DNA of 64,000 nucleotides from Bacillus solimangrovi (lineage in GTDB: Bacteria > Bacillota > Bacilli > Bacillales > Bacillaceae_N). Under the pieces are notes generated by a model. That model was given only the letters and a program-made list of their open reading frames with translations. It was not told the origin of the DNA and searched no databases. The stretch lies in the NCBI RefSeq assembly GCF_001742425.1, contig NZ_MJEH01000012.1, forward strand, positions 1 to 64,000, in the 5' to 3' direction. This document shows positions 26,469-35,983 of the stretch, piece by piece. Within the stretch, counting starts at the first letter, position 1. Each line of letters starts with the position of its first letter. The translations under genes were made by a program, and so were the position numbers.

Positions 26469-27035
26469 TCATAGTGCTCTCAAGAGTAACTCAACGTGTG
26501 ATTCTGCAAGTGTTTGTACTTCATCATATGATTGCCCACTCCGACAATAGTGTGCAACAAAGCCATGTATTGATAAAAATACAGACCATATCTCCTTAAC
26601 TGAAATGTTATGATCACACAGTTTGTAGACAGATTGAGCAAATTTCTCATAACTCCTATTAGGCCCTTCGTTCAAATAGTTTTGTACCTCTTCATCTTTC
26701 GTCATAAACATAATTTCATATTGACTTTGATGATTCAATCCAAAACGAATAAATCCAAGCAATACTTCTTTTAACTTCTGTTGTGAAGAAATTGATTGCT
26801 TTAAGATACGCTCTAATTCTTTATCTAATAATGCAAAGTCTTTTTGCACAAGAGCAAAAAATAATTCAGCCTTATTTTTAAAATGATAATAAATCGCCCC
26901 GTGACTATAGTCTAATTGCTTTGCAATCTTTCTCATTGAAACATGCTGGTATCCTTCATGCACAAATAGCTCTCGTGCCACATCCATAATCATATCTCTT
27001 GTTAACTCTTGATCGACAGCTTTTCTCGGTGACAT
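26469..27035 (-). CDS. TetR/AcrR-family transcriptional regulator
   Basis: A 188-residue one-component regulator. The N-terminal HTH reads RDMIMDVARELFVHEGYQHVSMRKIAKQL in two parts, followed by YSHGAIYYHFKNKAELFFALV, the classic TetR recognition helix region. The C-terminal ligand-binding domain has a TetR_C-like fold by pattern (GFVAHYCRSGQSYDEV). The ATG at 27035 has AAGGAG at seven bases. Two copies of a 15-bp dyad flank the gene, one over its own transcription start and one before the downstream epimerase gene, suggesting autoregulation plus control of that gene. The inducer is unknown. Confidence 0.88.
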   Translation of the reverse strand: MSPRKAVDQELTRDMIMDVARELFVHEGYQHVSMRKIAKQLDYSHGAIYYHFKNKAELFFALVQKDFALLDKELERILKQSISSQQKLKEVLLGFIRFGLNHQSQYEIMFMTKDEEVQNYLNEGPNRSYEKFAQSVYKLCDHNISVKEIWSVFLSIHGFVAHYCRSGQSYDEVQTLAESHVELLLRAL

Positions 27036-27111
27036 CCATTAACTCCTTATACATCATCTATAGTAGTTCTAATTATCTTACAATAAAACAGAGACTCTCA
27101 TAACTTTTTTA

Positions 27112-27126
27112 TTGACCACTGTTTAA
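27112..27126. promoter_or_regulatory. Candidate TetR operator, copy 2 (at the tetR promoter)
   Basis: TTGACCACTGTTTAA fits the same dyad as copy 1. On the minus strand it directly follows an AT-rich -10 region (27138-27126) and a TTGACA at 27159-27154, so a bound repressor would cover the transcription start of tetR. Confidence 0.65.
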
Positions 27127-27196
27127 TTATAATTTATACCATTTTTCTCCACCTGTCAACTAAAAAGAGCACTTTAATAATAAGTGCTCTTTAAAT

Positions 27197-27898
27197 TTAT
27201 GAATTATTTGATTGTGAATAATATACTTCCTCAAATGGCTGAACAACTACAAATCCATGTCCTGAAAATTTCATTTGAACAGATTCACCACTTCCACGTC
27301 CGAAGAAACTCTTTAACGTTACATCAGTTTGAAATTCTGGCTCTAAGTTTCCTGACCACGCAACCGTTGCATTCGGGTCAGTTATAACCGGATTATCTGG
27401 GGTGACGAGTAATGTTAGTGGTTCATAATGAGACGTAATCGCGATCATCCCTCTTCCCTCAAGGCGAACATTAAATAGTCCTCCTGACATCATACCCGCA
27501 ATACGTTTCATAAGTTTAATATCCCACTCAATTCCATCTTCAAACGCTAGCAGGTCATTACCATTTACAAAGATGGCTTCATCATTAAGGTCAAGAATGC
27601 TAATTTTTTTACCTTGGTCCGCTAAGTACAACTTACCATTTCCATTCGCTTTCATTAACTGTGCGCCTTCACCAGTTAACGCCTTTTTGAACATTTTCCC
27701 TAAACCATGTTCTAAAATACCTTCGCGTTCAAACTTAATTCTGCCATTATAAGAAATCATTGACCCCATTTTCGCCCATACTTGACCAGTTAGATTAACC
27801 TCTAACATCCGTGGTGTTTCTAATTCAAAAAAACCTTCACCTTTGTCTTCTTGCCTTGTCTGTTTAATAAATTGTTCAATCGAATATTTACTCACCAC
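27197..27898 (-). CDS. AIM24-family protein
   Basis: A 233-residue beta-rich protein of the AIM24/TIGR00266 family, recognisable from FELETPRMLEVNLTGQVWAKMGSMISYNG in two parts, LYLADQGKKISILDL, and the glycine-rich RGSGESVQMKFSGHGFVVVQP near the C-terminus. The fold resembles a tryptophan-RNA-binding-attenuation-protein-like barrel. Bacterial members have no established function; the yeast homologue acts in mitochondrial membrane organisation. No signal peptide. Starts are tandem GTG codons after AAAGGACGGGG. It is transcribed alone. Confidence 0.82.
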   Translation of the reverse strand: MVSKYSIEQFIKQTRQEDKGEGFFELETPRMLEVNLTGQVWAKMGSMISYNGRIKFEREGILEHGLGKMFKKALTGEGAQLMKANGNGKLYLADQGKKISILDLNDEAIFVNGNDLLAFEDGIEWDIKLMKRIAGMMSGGLFNVRLEGRGMIAITSHYEPLTLLVTPDNPVITDPNATVAWSGNLEPEFQTDVTLKSFFGRGSGESVQMKFSGHGFVVVQPFEEVYYSQSNNS

Positions 27899-28100
27899 TA
27901 CCCCGTCCTTTCCAAAAGTATTCTTACTATGTATAACGGATCAAGAGAAAGAAAGTTTCATTACTTTATAATTGATATTCCAATATCTATAAAATTAGTT
28001 GTAAATCTTTGATAATTTATTGAAAAATACAATAAATAACAAATAATATAGAAAATAACAGGATAATATACTAAAATATTACATTAAGGAGGGAGAAATT

Positions 28101-28214
28101 ATGAATAAGAAAAAAGCATTACCTTGTTTACTTCTACTTGGACTATCAATCCTAACACTCATTAATTTAAATCTATCAATAAAAGTGAACGTAGAAATTG
28201 ATGAATCGGAATGA
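28101..28214 (+). CDS. 37-residue single-span membrane peptide
   Basis: ATG at 28101 lies five bases after AAGGAGGGAG, a very strong ribosome binding site. The 37-codon frame starts MNKKKALPC, has a hydrophobic stretch at residues 7-24 and an acidic tail ending EIDESE: a positive-inside N-terminus, one membrane helix, and an exposed charged tail. A weak AGAGACT/AGTCTCT hairpin (28299-28329) follows. I do not recognise the peptide. It lies alone between a minus-strand gene ending elsewhere and the diguanylate cyclase terminator, so its strand and signals suggest a real small gene. Confidence 0.6.
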   Translation: MNKKKALPCLLLLGLSILTLINLNLSIKVNVEIDESE

Positions 28215-28369
28215 TTGTAGTTATTAACTTATATTAATAATCAATAATATGAAACTTTAAAAATAAACATACAACCTGAAACTGGACATTCAATTGCAAG
28301 AGACTAAATAACGGATGAGCTCAGTCTCTTTGAAGATGACATTTATTTATCCACATATACTTAAAAAAG

Positions 28370-28394
28370 CTTGCTGATCCAAGATCAGCAAGCC
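28370..28394. terminator. Terminator of the diguanylate cyclase gene
   Basis: A perfect 11-bp stem GCTTGCTGATC / GATCAGCAAGC around CAA, with a six-base T-run on the minus strand. Confidence 0.88.
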
Positions 28395-28418
28395 AAATTG
28401 AAAAGAATTATCCACAAT

Positions 28419-31232
28419 TTATCCCAATGACAATTCTAAGTCCTCCGTATAAGCTGTTACCCTATTCCTTCCTGTATTCTTTGAATGGTATAGTGCTTTA
28501 TCTGCACGAATAATTAAATCATTTGGTGATAAATTCTCAGTTGGAATAACATCTGCTACACCAAGACTAACAGTTACGACATTCGTTACGGTTGAGGCTT
28601 CATGAGCAATTTGTAATCCTTCAATAGCTGAGCGAATTAACTCTGCAACTTGTAATGCTTGCTGAGAAGTTGTGTTTGGAAGTACTGCTACAAACTCTTC
28701 CCCACCATATCTTGCAACGAGCTTATCGACTTCTTCAACTGTACACCTTAGTGCTTTTGCTATTTCTTTTAAACAACAATCACCTTGTTGATGACCATAC
28801 GTATCATTATATTTTTTGAACTGGTCAATATCGAACATGATTAAAGACAGTGGGGTATGCCTGTTAATAGCTTGTTCCCATACCGAAAGTAAAAACTCAT
28901 CAAAATATCGTCTATTAGCAATATTGGTTAACCCATCTAATGATGAAAGTTGCCTTAGTATCTCATTCGTTTCCTTCAATTGTTGCTCATTCATCTTCCG
29001 CTCTGAAATATCTCGGTAATACCACAGATGCCCATCATAATTATCTTCTATGTAAATCGGAATATAATCTAATTCGAATGTTCGTCCATCGTTCAACTTA
29101 ATTTCTTCATTTATAATGACTTTTTTTTCTTGATAAAATTGTCTTACTTTACTAAGAAACTCTTCCTTCTCTAAAAATATGTGTTGAAGATTTTCGAATA
29201 ATTTAGTACTCATAGTCCCTATTAAGCTATCTATCAGCTTATCAATATGAAACATGTTACAAAATTCTTCGTTTACAAGCGTAACTGCTTTTGCTTGATC
29301 AACAACTAAAACTCCAGCCTTTAAATTAGTTAACAACGCTGACATTCTTGCAGCTAACTGTTTATTCTCATGCAACATCTGCCTTAATTGCTTCTCTTGT
29401 AAGTGTCGTTCAATTGAGCCTGCAATGCTAACTGCTGTCGCTGATAATGTTGCTTTTTCATTTTTCGTCCATCTCCGCTCACCATAATAATCATCAAAGC
29501 CTATGAATCCCCAAAATGCTCGGTTCACAAATATCGGTACGAGCAATAATGAACGTACTTCTTGTAACTGTATTTGATTTAGCCATGATTCGGGCAACTC
29601 TGTTAAAACTGGACTAATGACATCCCCTTTTTCCAGTCTTATTATCCAATGTTCAAAACTTGTCCCTTCATAGCCATAGTTTTCAAACATATTAGATGCA
29701 CTGATTGGCTCAATAGTATCACGTGACCAGTCAAAACGAAGACTGATGACATTTTTTTGTTGGTCAAATTGATGTTTTTCAAAAATATAAACGCGGTCGA
29801 CATTCATCGTTTGACCTAACATGGAAAGCGCTCTATTTATAGACTTTTCATGATCCAGTGTCGTAAGTAATTGTCTTGTTGCTTCAGATACACCTTGTAA
29901 AATACGTTCTTGCTTTAGAACGAGTTCTTCAGCTTCTTTTCGATCGGCAATGTTGCGGCTGACAATAATACTGCCCTGAAACTCTCCTTCTTCATCATAA
30001 AACAAACTTCTAACTGACTCCATCCAGACGTAATTACCATGGGCTGTCTTACAACGATATTCCATTTTCATCGACTGATTCCCATGTAACCCTTTGGAAA
30101 TGTGATAGTTTACAATATCGACGTCATCTGGGTGTATGAGATCTAATACTTTTCTCCCGATTAATTCTGACGTTTTGTAACCAAGTATTCTTTCATATGA
30201 GGGTGTCACATATTCAAAAACTAACATGTTATTAACCTTTGCTAGCATGTCCATCATATTATCTGTAATGCCTCGAAGTTGCCTTTCACTATTACGAAGC
30301 TTATCTTCCATCATCTTACGAAAAGTTACATCTCTACAGATTACTTGATTTGCTTGTTTTCCTTGATATGTGATCGGAATAGTCGTTACATCAGCGAAGA
30401 ATGTTTCTCCGCTAGACTTAACTAGCTTTTCTTGCAATGGTAAAGCAGCTTTATGTGTTTCTTGTGTTTCTGCGATTCTTGTTTTTACTTTTTCCCATTC
30501 ATCAGGATGCACCAATTCCAAAACATCTTGACCAATAAAATCTTGCTCGGATTCAACCTCAAACATGTTTGCAGCCGTAGCATTTGCAAAGACGAACCTT
30601 CCTCCAGTGTGAATAAATATTGCATCAGGTGAGTTTTCTACAAGTGTTCGAAACCTTTCTTCGTTTTCAGATAATCTTTGAGATACTTTCTTTCTCTCGG
30701 TTATATCTCTAACAATTCCGACGATCCAAATTGGTTCTTCCTCTCTATTCCTAATGAGAGAAAGAGTTGCATTTATATAAATTTCAGTACCATCTTTTTG
30801 AATACGCTTCGTTTCATAATGAATGGAACCTTTCTCTAACACTTCTTTAATTTTAGCTTCTACATCAATTACAATTTCTCTTTTCATACTTTCAAGCTTT
30901 GTTCCTATTAATTCATCTCTAGACCAGCCATACATTCTTTCAAATGATTGATTCACTTCAAGAACGGTATGCTCCAAATCCCAAATAATAATCCCATCTG
31001 CATTATGATTAAGTACAGCCTTTAATTGATCTTGATTACTTCTGTATCTACTTGCATAGTATTGAGCACGATCATATTGCTTACCAAAAAACCAAGCGAT
31101 AAGTACAAGGATGCCACTTCCGATCAACTTATACCAATCTAATCTTCCGTAAATCATAAAATTATACATGGCATAACTAGAAATTATTATCCCTATTAAA
31201 CCAGTAAGCGTAACTCTCCCCGTATAGCTCAT
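28419..31232 (-). CDS. Membrane-anchored multi-PAS/GAF diguanylate cyclase
   Basis: A 937-residue signalling protein. Two membrane helices lie at the N-terminus (about 5-50), then PAS domains near 65-185, 190-305 and 315-430, a GAF domain (about 450-615), another PAS domain (about 635-750) and a C-terminal GGDEF domain (about 765-930). The active-site motif is GGEEF, with LSLIMFDIDQFKKYNDTYGH upstream, so cyclic-di-GMP synthesis from GTP is expected. The product-inhibition RxxD motif is absent: the residues before LVARYGGEEF read EEVDK. There is no EAL domain. The frame is open to 31259, but AAGGGGG is six bases before the ATG at 31232. Monocistronic. Confidence 0.87.
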   Translation of the reverse strand: MSYTGRVTLTGLIGIIISSYAMYNFMIYGRLDWYKLIGSGILVLIAWFFGKQYDRAQYYASRYRSNQDQLKAVLNHNADGIIIWDLEHTVLEVNQSFERMYGWSRDELIGTKLESMKREIVIDVEAKIKEVLEKGSIHYETKRIQKDGTEIYINATLSLIRNREEEPIWIVGIVRDITERKKVSQRLSENEERFRTLVENSPDAIFIHTGGRFVFANATAANMFEVESEQDFIGQDVLELVHPDEWEKVKTRIAETQETHKAALPLQEKLVKSSGETFFADVTTIPITYQGKQANQVICRDVTFRKMMEDKLRNSERQLRGITDNMMDMLAKVNNMLVFEYVTPSYERILGYKTSELIGRKVLDLIHPDDVDIVNYHISKGLHGNQSMKMEYRCKTAHGNYVWMESVRSLFYDEEGEFQGSIIVSRNIADRKEAEELVLKQERILQGVSEATRQLLTTLDHEKSINRALSMLGQTMNVDRVYIFEKHQFDQQKNVISLRFDWSRDTIEPISASNMFENYGYEGTSFEHWIIRLEKGDVISPVLTELPESWLNQIQLQEVRSLLLVPIFVNRAFWGFIGFDDYYGERRWTKNEKATLSATAVSIAGSIERHLQEKQLRQMLHENKQLAARMSALLTNLKAGVLVVDQAKAVTLVNEEFCNMFHIDKLIDSLIGTMSTKLFENLQHIFLEKEEFLSKVRQFYQEKKVIINEEIKLNDGRTFELDYIPIYIEDNYDGHLWYYRDISERKMNEQQLKETNEILRQLSSLDGLTNIANRRYFDEFLLSVWEQAINRHTPLSLIMFDIDQFKKYNDTYGHQQGDCCLKEIAKALRCTVEEVDKLVARYGGEEFVAVLPNTTSQQALQVAELIRSAIEGLQIAHEASTVTNVVTVSLGVADVIPTENLSPNDLIIRADKALYHSKNTGRNRVTAYTEDLELSLG

Positions 31233-31499
31233 GGTTAACCCCCTTATTTTCAGTACCACATTTTCTATATTTTAACACCCACCTATAGTTAATACTCAAT
31301 TTAATACGAATATTCTAAAAACATATTATTTTATATTGTTTTTTCGTTTCTTTTGATAACTCTTTCGTAAAGAATACATATGACTCTACTAAACATGCTC
31401 ATGCTACTTACGCATTCAATACAGAATAGATAAAATGTAATTATATGTTAATATGATAAAAAACGGACTAATTCTAAATGTAGGAGGGGAACATTAAAA

Positions 31500-32258
31500 T
31501 TGAACACAATTAAAATGATAGAGTTAAACGAAGAGAGTCTTTGTGACAAAGGATGTTATTGTCTTCGTAGTAAGCCAAATTCAACAGGTTACAAGAATAA
31601 AAACAAATGGCTTAAAGAAAGATTTAATGAAGGTTTAAAATACGTAAAACTAATAGAGAATAACAAACCAGCAGGGTTTATTGAATATACTCCTATTGAA
31701 ACTTCTTCTAGAGTTGTCTATGGTGATAATTATTTAGTGATTCATTGCTTATGGGTAAATAAAACGGGAAAAGGATATGCTTCAAAATTGATTAATTCAT
31801 GTATTGAAGACGCTAAGGAGCAAAATAAAGATGGTGTTATTGTAATTACAAACCCAGACACCTCTTGGACACCAAGTAAGGATATTTTTATAAAAAACCA
31901 TTTCGTTGAAATCGATCATGCACCTTATGGCTTTGAATTACTTGTTTATAAATTTGCTAATTCACCTGATCCATATTTTCCGAACGATTGGAAAAAACGA
32001 CTTACACCATTTAAAAACTTAACAATCCTCCGAACACAACAATGTCCGTTTGTAGATATATCTACAGACAATGTTATTAAAGGTGCAACCAAATTAGATA
32101 TAAATGTAGAAATTGTAGATATAAAAACGAGAGAGCAATTGTTGAATCTTTCTCCTACTCCTTATGGTGTGTATGCAGTCGTTTACAAGAATAAATTAAT
32201 TTCCTTTCATAGACTAACGGTACATTTTGTGATGAAACGATTAAAGGAATTAGCCTAG
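31500..32258 (+). CDS. yoaP: YoaP-like GNAT acetyltransferase
   Basis: A 252-residue protein with an N-terminal GNAT acetyltransferase domain (about 1-145; acetyl-CoA loop region VNKTGKGYASKLINSCI) and a C-terminal YoaP domain (about 150-250; TQQCPFVDISTDNV). The cysteine cluster CDKGCYC near residue 15 is typical of this family. The acceptor substrate is unknown. The start appears to be TTG, since AGGAGGGGA lies upstream and the first in-frame ATG is five codons further in. It is monocistronic with an exceptionally long terminator stem. Confidence 0.75.
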   Translation: MNTIKMIELNEESLCDKGCYCLRSKPNSTGYKNKNKWLKERFNEGLKYVKLIENNKPAGFIEYTPIETSSRVVYGDNYLVIHCLWVNKTGKGYASKLINSCIEDAKEQNKDGVIVITNPDTSWTPSKDIFIKNHFVEIDHAPYGFELLVYKFANSPDPYFPNDWKKRLTPFKNLTILRTQQCPFVDISTDNVIKGATKLDINVEIVDIKTREQLLNLSPTPYGVYAVVYKNKLISFHRLTVHFVMKRLKELA

Positions 32259-32316
32259 TCACTTGATTTAAATTAGAAAAAACTATAAATCAACGCTAAC
32301 GCACTTTGAATTTTTC

Positions 32317-32368
32317 AAACTACACCCCGATTATTAGACATTACCTAATAATCGGGGTGTAGTTTTTT
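32317..32368. terminator. Strong terminator downstream of yoaP
   Basis: A perfect 21-bp stem (32317-32337 with 32345-32365), core ACTACACCCCGATTATTAG, around a 7-nt loop, followed by TTTTTT on the plus strand. Confidence 0.92.
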
Positions 32369-32426
32369 ATCTAAATTACTTGGTACTAAATAAATCCCTT
32401 AACAACACTATAGAGATTTTATTTTT

Positions 32427-32657
32427 CTAATCCTCATCTTTCACATCAATATCTTCAGGAATAGGTTCGCTCAGAATTTCTTCTACTAGCTTCTTATAAT
32501 TTTCCATTTGCTCTAAATGTGTCTTAAATTGTTCTCTGTTAATTAAGTATTGTTGCCCATCATAAACTGCTCGGATTTTATGTTGATTAATTAAGCTTTC
32601 AACATAGCTTTCTGGAAATGATAAGTATTCTGCCGTTTCTTTTATCGTTAAATACAT
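32427..32657 (-). CDS. Small excisionase-type HTH DNA-binding protein
   Basis: A 76-residue protein whose first 50 residues form a MerR/excisionase-like winged helix-turn-helix (YLTIKETAEYLSFPESYV, then LINQHKIRAVYDGQQYLINREQF), with an acidic C-terminal tail. Similar short proteins act as excisionases or as host regulators. No integrase or att-like repeats are near, so a regulatory role in the host is likelier. The ATG at 32657 has AAAGGTGG at good spacing; a GTG at 32666 is too close to it. Confidence 0.75.
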   Translation of the reverse strand: MYLTIKETAEYLSFPESYVESLINQHKIRAVYDGQQYLINREQFKTHLEQMENYKKLVEEILSEPIPEDIDVKDED

Positions 32658-32921
32658 GTAATCCACCTTTTCATAGCTAATTCAATTTATAATTTTGATG
32701 TTCTCCAATATACCCTTTCCAATATTCACACAAAAATTCTCTCTCATAAACATATCATTTACTTTCTATCTAGATATACTTCAGTAGAGATTGATTTTCT
32801 CCAAATTGTTAACAACAGCATGTATATTTTTTAATCATATATCTACTATGCCAACATATATGGATAGTATAATATCCGCTTTATTTTTTATCTTATATTA
32901 ATTTAAAAAGGAGGAAACGTT

Positions 32922-34247
32922 TTGTTCAAAGGGATTACATCATTTTCTAACCGCTTGATGCAAAGATATTTACCTGACCCGTTCCTATTTGTCATCATCT
33001 TAACATTCGTTGTGTTTATACTTGCTCTACTACTAACACCAACATCACCTAAAGAGCTTATTACAATCTGGGGAGATAACTTTTGGAACTTACTTACATT
33101 TTCCATGCAAATGGTTTTAATTTTATTAACAGGTTATGTACTTGCGAGTAGCCCAATATTTAAAAGCGTCTTAAGTAAATTAGCGAGCTTATCTAAATCT
33201 CCAGGCTCAGCTATTATTATGGTAACACTTGTTTCGATGATTGCTAGTTGGATAAATTGGGGATTCGGTCTTGTTATAGGAGCGTTGTTTGCAAAAGAAT
33301 TAGCTCGGCAAGTTAAAAACATCGATTACCGATTATTAATCGCAAGTTCTTATTCTGGACTAATTATTTGGCATAGTGGGCTATCTGGCTCGATTCCACT
33401 CACCATTGCAACTGAAGGGCACTTTACTGTAGACTTAATTGGCATTATCCCTACAAGTGATACGATCTTTGCTACGTTCAACCTCCTTCTCATTCTTGCA
33501 ATCGTAATTATTATACCTATCGTAAATGGGTTTATGTATAACAAAGATGAAGCCTATACGATTGACACTTCTTTACTTAATAACACTAATTCTACACCAG
33601 TATCAAGTACACAAATAGGAACACCAGCAGACAAAATAGAGAATAGCTGGCTCTTATCCATGCTCATTGGCATATTAGGTCTATTCTTCGTCATTTCATA
33701 TTTCGTAATGAACGGATTTAAATTGAACTTAAACATCGTCAATTTTACATTTTTATTTTTAGGCATAATATTTCATTTTCGTCCAAAAAATTTCTTAATG
33801 GCTGTAAATGATGCAGTAAAAGGAGCAAGTGGCATTATTATTCAGTTTCCTTTTTATGCAGGCATTATGGGATTAATGGTCGCTTCAGGGTTAGCTGAGC
33901 AAATGTCTTCATGGTTTGTAGCCATTTCAAATGAAACAACATTTCCTCTCTTCACATTCATAAGTGCAGGGATCGTTAACTTCTTTGTACCTTCAGGTGG
34001 AGGACAATGGGCGGTACAAGCACCCGTTATGCTACAAGCAGGAGCTGAGTTAGGTATTCAACCTGCAATCACTGCAATGTCTGTTGCATGGGGAGATGCA
34101 TGGACAAACTTGATTCAACCTTTTTGGGCACTTCCCGCTCTTGCTATTGCTGGTTTAAAGGCCAAAGATATTATGGGCTTTTGCTTAGTTAACCTAGTCA
34201 TTACTGGGGTAATCATTGGGATTGGGTTCATCTTAGTAACTATATAA
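32922..34247 (+). CDS. atoE: Short-chain fatty acid transporter, AtoE family
   Basis: A 441-residue integral membrane protein with ten or more hydrophobic segments. The AtoE/TIGR00366 pattern is clear: RYLPDPFLFVIILTF, WGDNFWNLLTFSMQM, SWINWGFGLVIGA, and the conserved FFVPSGGGQWAVQAPVM followed by AWGDAWTNLIQPFWALP. The family imports short-chain fatty acids such as acetoacetate or butyrate. The start is TTG with AAGGAGG seven bases upstream. A TATAAT at 32868-32873 may be its -10, though no good -35 is seen. No beta-oxidation or CoA-transferase gene is adjacent. Confidence 0.87.
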   Translation: MFKGITSFSNRLMQRYLPDPFLFVIILTFVVFILALLLTPTSPKELITIWGDNFWNLLTFSMQMVLILLTGYVLASSPIFKSVLSKLASLSKSPGSAIIMVTLVSMIASWINWGFGLVIGALFAKELARQVKNIDYRLLIASSYSGLIIWHSGLSGSIPLTIATEGHFTVDLIGIIPTSDTIFATFNLLLILAIVIIIPIVNGFMYNKDEAYTIDTSLLNNTNSTPVSSTQIGTPADKIENSWLLSMLIGILGLFFVISYFVMNGFKLNLNIVNFTFLFLGIIFHFRPKNFLMAVNDAVKGASGIIIQFPFYAGIMGLMVASGLAEQMSSWFVAISNETTFPLFTFISAGIVNFFVPSGGGQWAVQAPVMLQAGAELGIQPAITAMSVAWGDAWTNLIQPFWALPALAIAGLKAKDIMGFCLVNLVITGVIIGIGFILVTI

Positions 34248-34255
34248 TTAAACAT

Positions 34256-34300
34256 AATAGGTGAGTTACCTCTAATAAATCTTGAGGTACCTCACCTATT
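34256..34300. terminator. Hairpin between convergent atoE and amidase genes
   Basis: A 17-bp stem with one mismatch (34256-34272 with 34284-34300; AATAGGTGAG / CTCACCTATT at its base). T-runs are poor on both strands, so termination efficiency is uncertain. Confidence 0.6.
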
Positions 34301-34310
34301 ATCATTTGCT

Positions 34311-35798
34311 CTAAAAAGAAACATGAGAAAACTCAGTGTTCAACTCACTCACAATATGTTTCAACGTGTGCAACAATGTATAATCAGCCCACCTACAACC
34401 AACACACTGTACACCGATTGGCATATTCTCATCGCTTAACCCAATTGGTATCGTGACAACGGGATTAGTTAATACATTAAATAGATTTGTGTAAGCTGTT
34501 GTTGCTTGCCAATAATTCATAGGTGTATCATCTACATATATAGGATTTTTATAGATTGGTTGATATCCTATCAGTTTATCTTTCTGATTGTGTGGAAATG
34601 CTGTCGTCGCACTTACAGGGAGAATAAACATCTCATACTCATCCATAAATGTATCGAACGATGTTATAAGCTTCTCCCGTTGTGTTAATACTTTCATATA
34701 ATTTTTGAACGTTAACGGTACTAACTTACTCGTACTAGGATAATCCCTTTGTACACCTTTAGTCATCACATGTTCTAGTCCTCTTATAATCGAAGGTTTG
34801 CCCGAATTCAATTCTGCATCAATTATCTTGCCCCATGTTTCCCAAACTTTACTTTTATCCACAGGAAACTCGTCTATTTTGACTGTCTGTATACCTAATG
34901 ATTCTAACTTTTCCACAAATCGATGAATATGTTCTCGTATTTCTTTAGCTACAGGGATATCAGGGAATTGATCCATCCATGCGATTTTAATTTTTTTAAA
35001 GTTCATAGTAATCTCATTTTGTTCAAGAAGAGGTGGTACTTTCACATCACGATTATCACAACCAGCTATTATAGAAAAAGATATAATTAAATCATCGATA
35101 GACCTTGCTATTGGTCCATAACTCGCTAAATGTCTTGAAGTTGTGTACTCTGGTTGCTTCGTCTGATCATCCATTGGTAAGTGCCCAAATGCAGGTACAG
35201 AGTGTTCTGTTGGTTTTAAACTATATACACCACAATAATGAGCGGGAACTCTCAATGATCCTCCGATATCACTTCCAATATCTAAATAGCTGAATCCAGA
35301 AGCAACAGCCGCTGCTCCACCACCACTACTTCCACCAGGCGTTCGACTTACATCCCATGGGTTATTTGTTCTTCCATAAATCTCATTATCGGTTTGTAAA
35401 TCCATTAATAAAGGAGGTACATTCGTTTTACCAACAATGATTGCTCCTGCATCCTTTAACCGGCTCACAATAGTCGCATCAAAATTAGTCGTATATTCTT
35501 TCCATGGCTTATACCCACTTGTAGTTCTCATTCCTTTGACTGCATACGATTCTTTCAATGTGATCGGAACACCATGTAATAGCCCTAGCTCAATTCCTCT
35601 CTTCTTTTCTTTATCTGCTCTCTGTGCCTCATTTAATAGTTGCTCAACATTTTTATTCACAACTGCATTTATTTCTACATCATGTAATTGGATTCTCTGA
35701 ATTAATGCTCTCGTTACTTGCTCTGAAGTTAGCTTTCCATTTCGAATTAGCATTGCGAGCTTTGTAGCAGAATAAAACACAAAATCATCTCGTTTCAT
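34311..35798 (-). CDS. Amidase-signature family hydrolase
   Basis: A 495-residue amidase-signature enzyme with the complete Ser-cisSer-Lys triad: Lys in GVPITLKESYAV, cis-Ser in RTPGGSSGGGAAAVASG and nucleophile Ser in DIGSDIGGSLRVPAH. It ends with PIGVQCVG, typical of the family. It is distinct from the GatA encoded at 45 kb and lacks GatB/GatC partners, so it probably hydrolyses a small amide; the substrate is unknown. Two ATGs are near the start; the AAAGGAG signal suits the one at 35798. It has no signal peptide. Confidence 0.83.
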   Translation of the reverse strand: MKRDDFVFYSATKLAMLIRNGKLTSEQVTRALIQRIQLHDVEINAVVNKNVEQLLNEAQRADKEKKRGIELGLLHGVPITLKESYAVKGMRTTSGYKPWKEYTTNFDATIVSRLKDAGAIIVGKTNVPPLLMDLQTDNEIYGRTNNPWDVSRTPGGSSGGGAAAVASGFSYLDIGSDIGGSLRVPAHYCGVYSLKPTEHSVPAFGHLPMDDQTKQPEYTTSRHLASYGPIARSIDDLIISFSIIAGCDNRDVKVPPLLEQNEITMNFKKIKIAWMDQFPDIPVAKEIREHIHRFVEKLESLGIQTVKIDEFPVDKSKVWETWGKIIDAELNSGKPSIIRGLEHVMTKGVQRDYPSTSKLVPLTFKNYMKVLTQREKLITSFDTFMDEYEMFILPVSATTAFPHNQKDKLIGYQPIYKNPIYVDDTPMNYWQATTAYTNLFNVLTNPVVTIPIGLSDENMPIGVQCVGCRWADYTLLHTLKHIVSELNTEFSHVSF

Positions 35799-35892
35799 GT
35801 TCATCTCTCCTTTTACAATTACAATACAAAGAAAGAGAAATAAAAACTTGATAATAAATGCTAATGTTTATACGGGTATTTCTATATTCAAT

Positions 35893-35940
35893 TTAAAAGG
35901 CTAATCACTTAGGTACAATTTATACCCTTAGTGATTAGCC
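35893..35940 (-). terminator. Terminator of the CAP-domain protein gene
   Basis: GGCTAATCACT (35899-35909) pairs with AGTGATTAGCC (35930-35940), with a GGTA/TACC inner stem; the minus strand continues TTTTAAATT. It lies about 45 bases after the stop codon. Confidence 0.75.
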
Positions 35941-35983
35941 TATCTGATTATTTATATTTAAACGTTTAATTAAAAATAATGAT

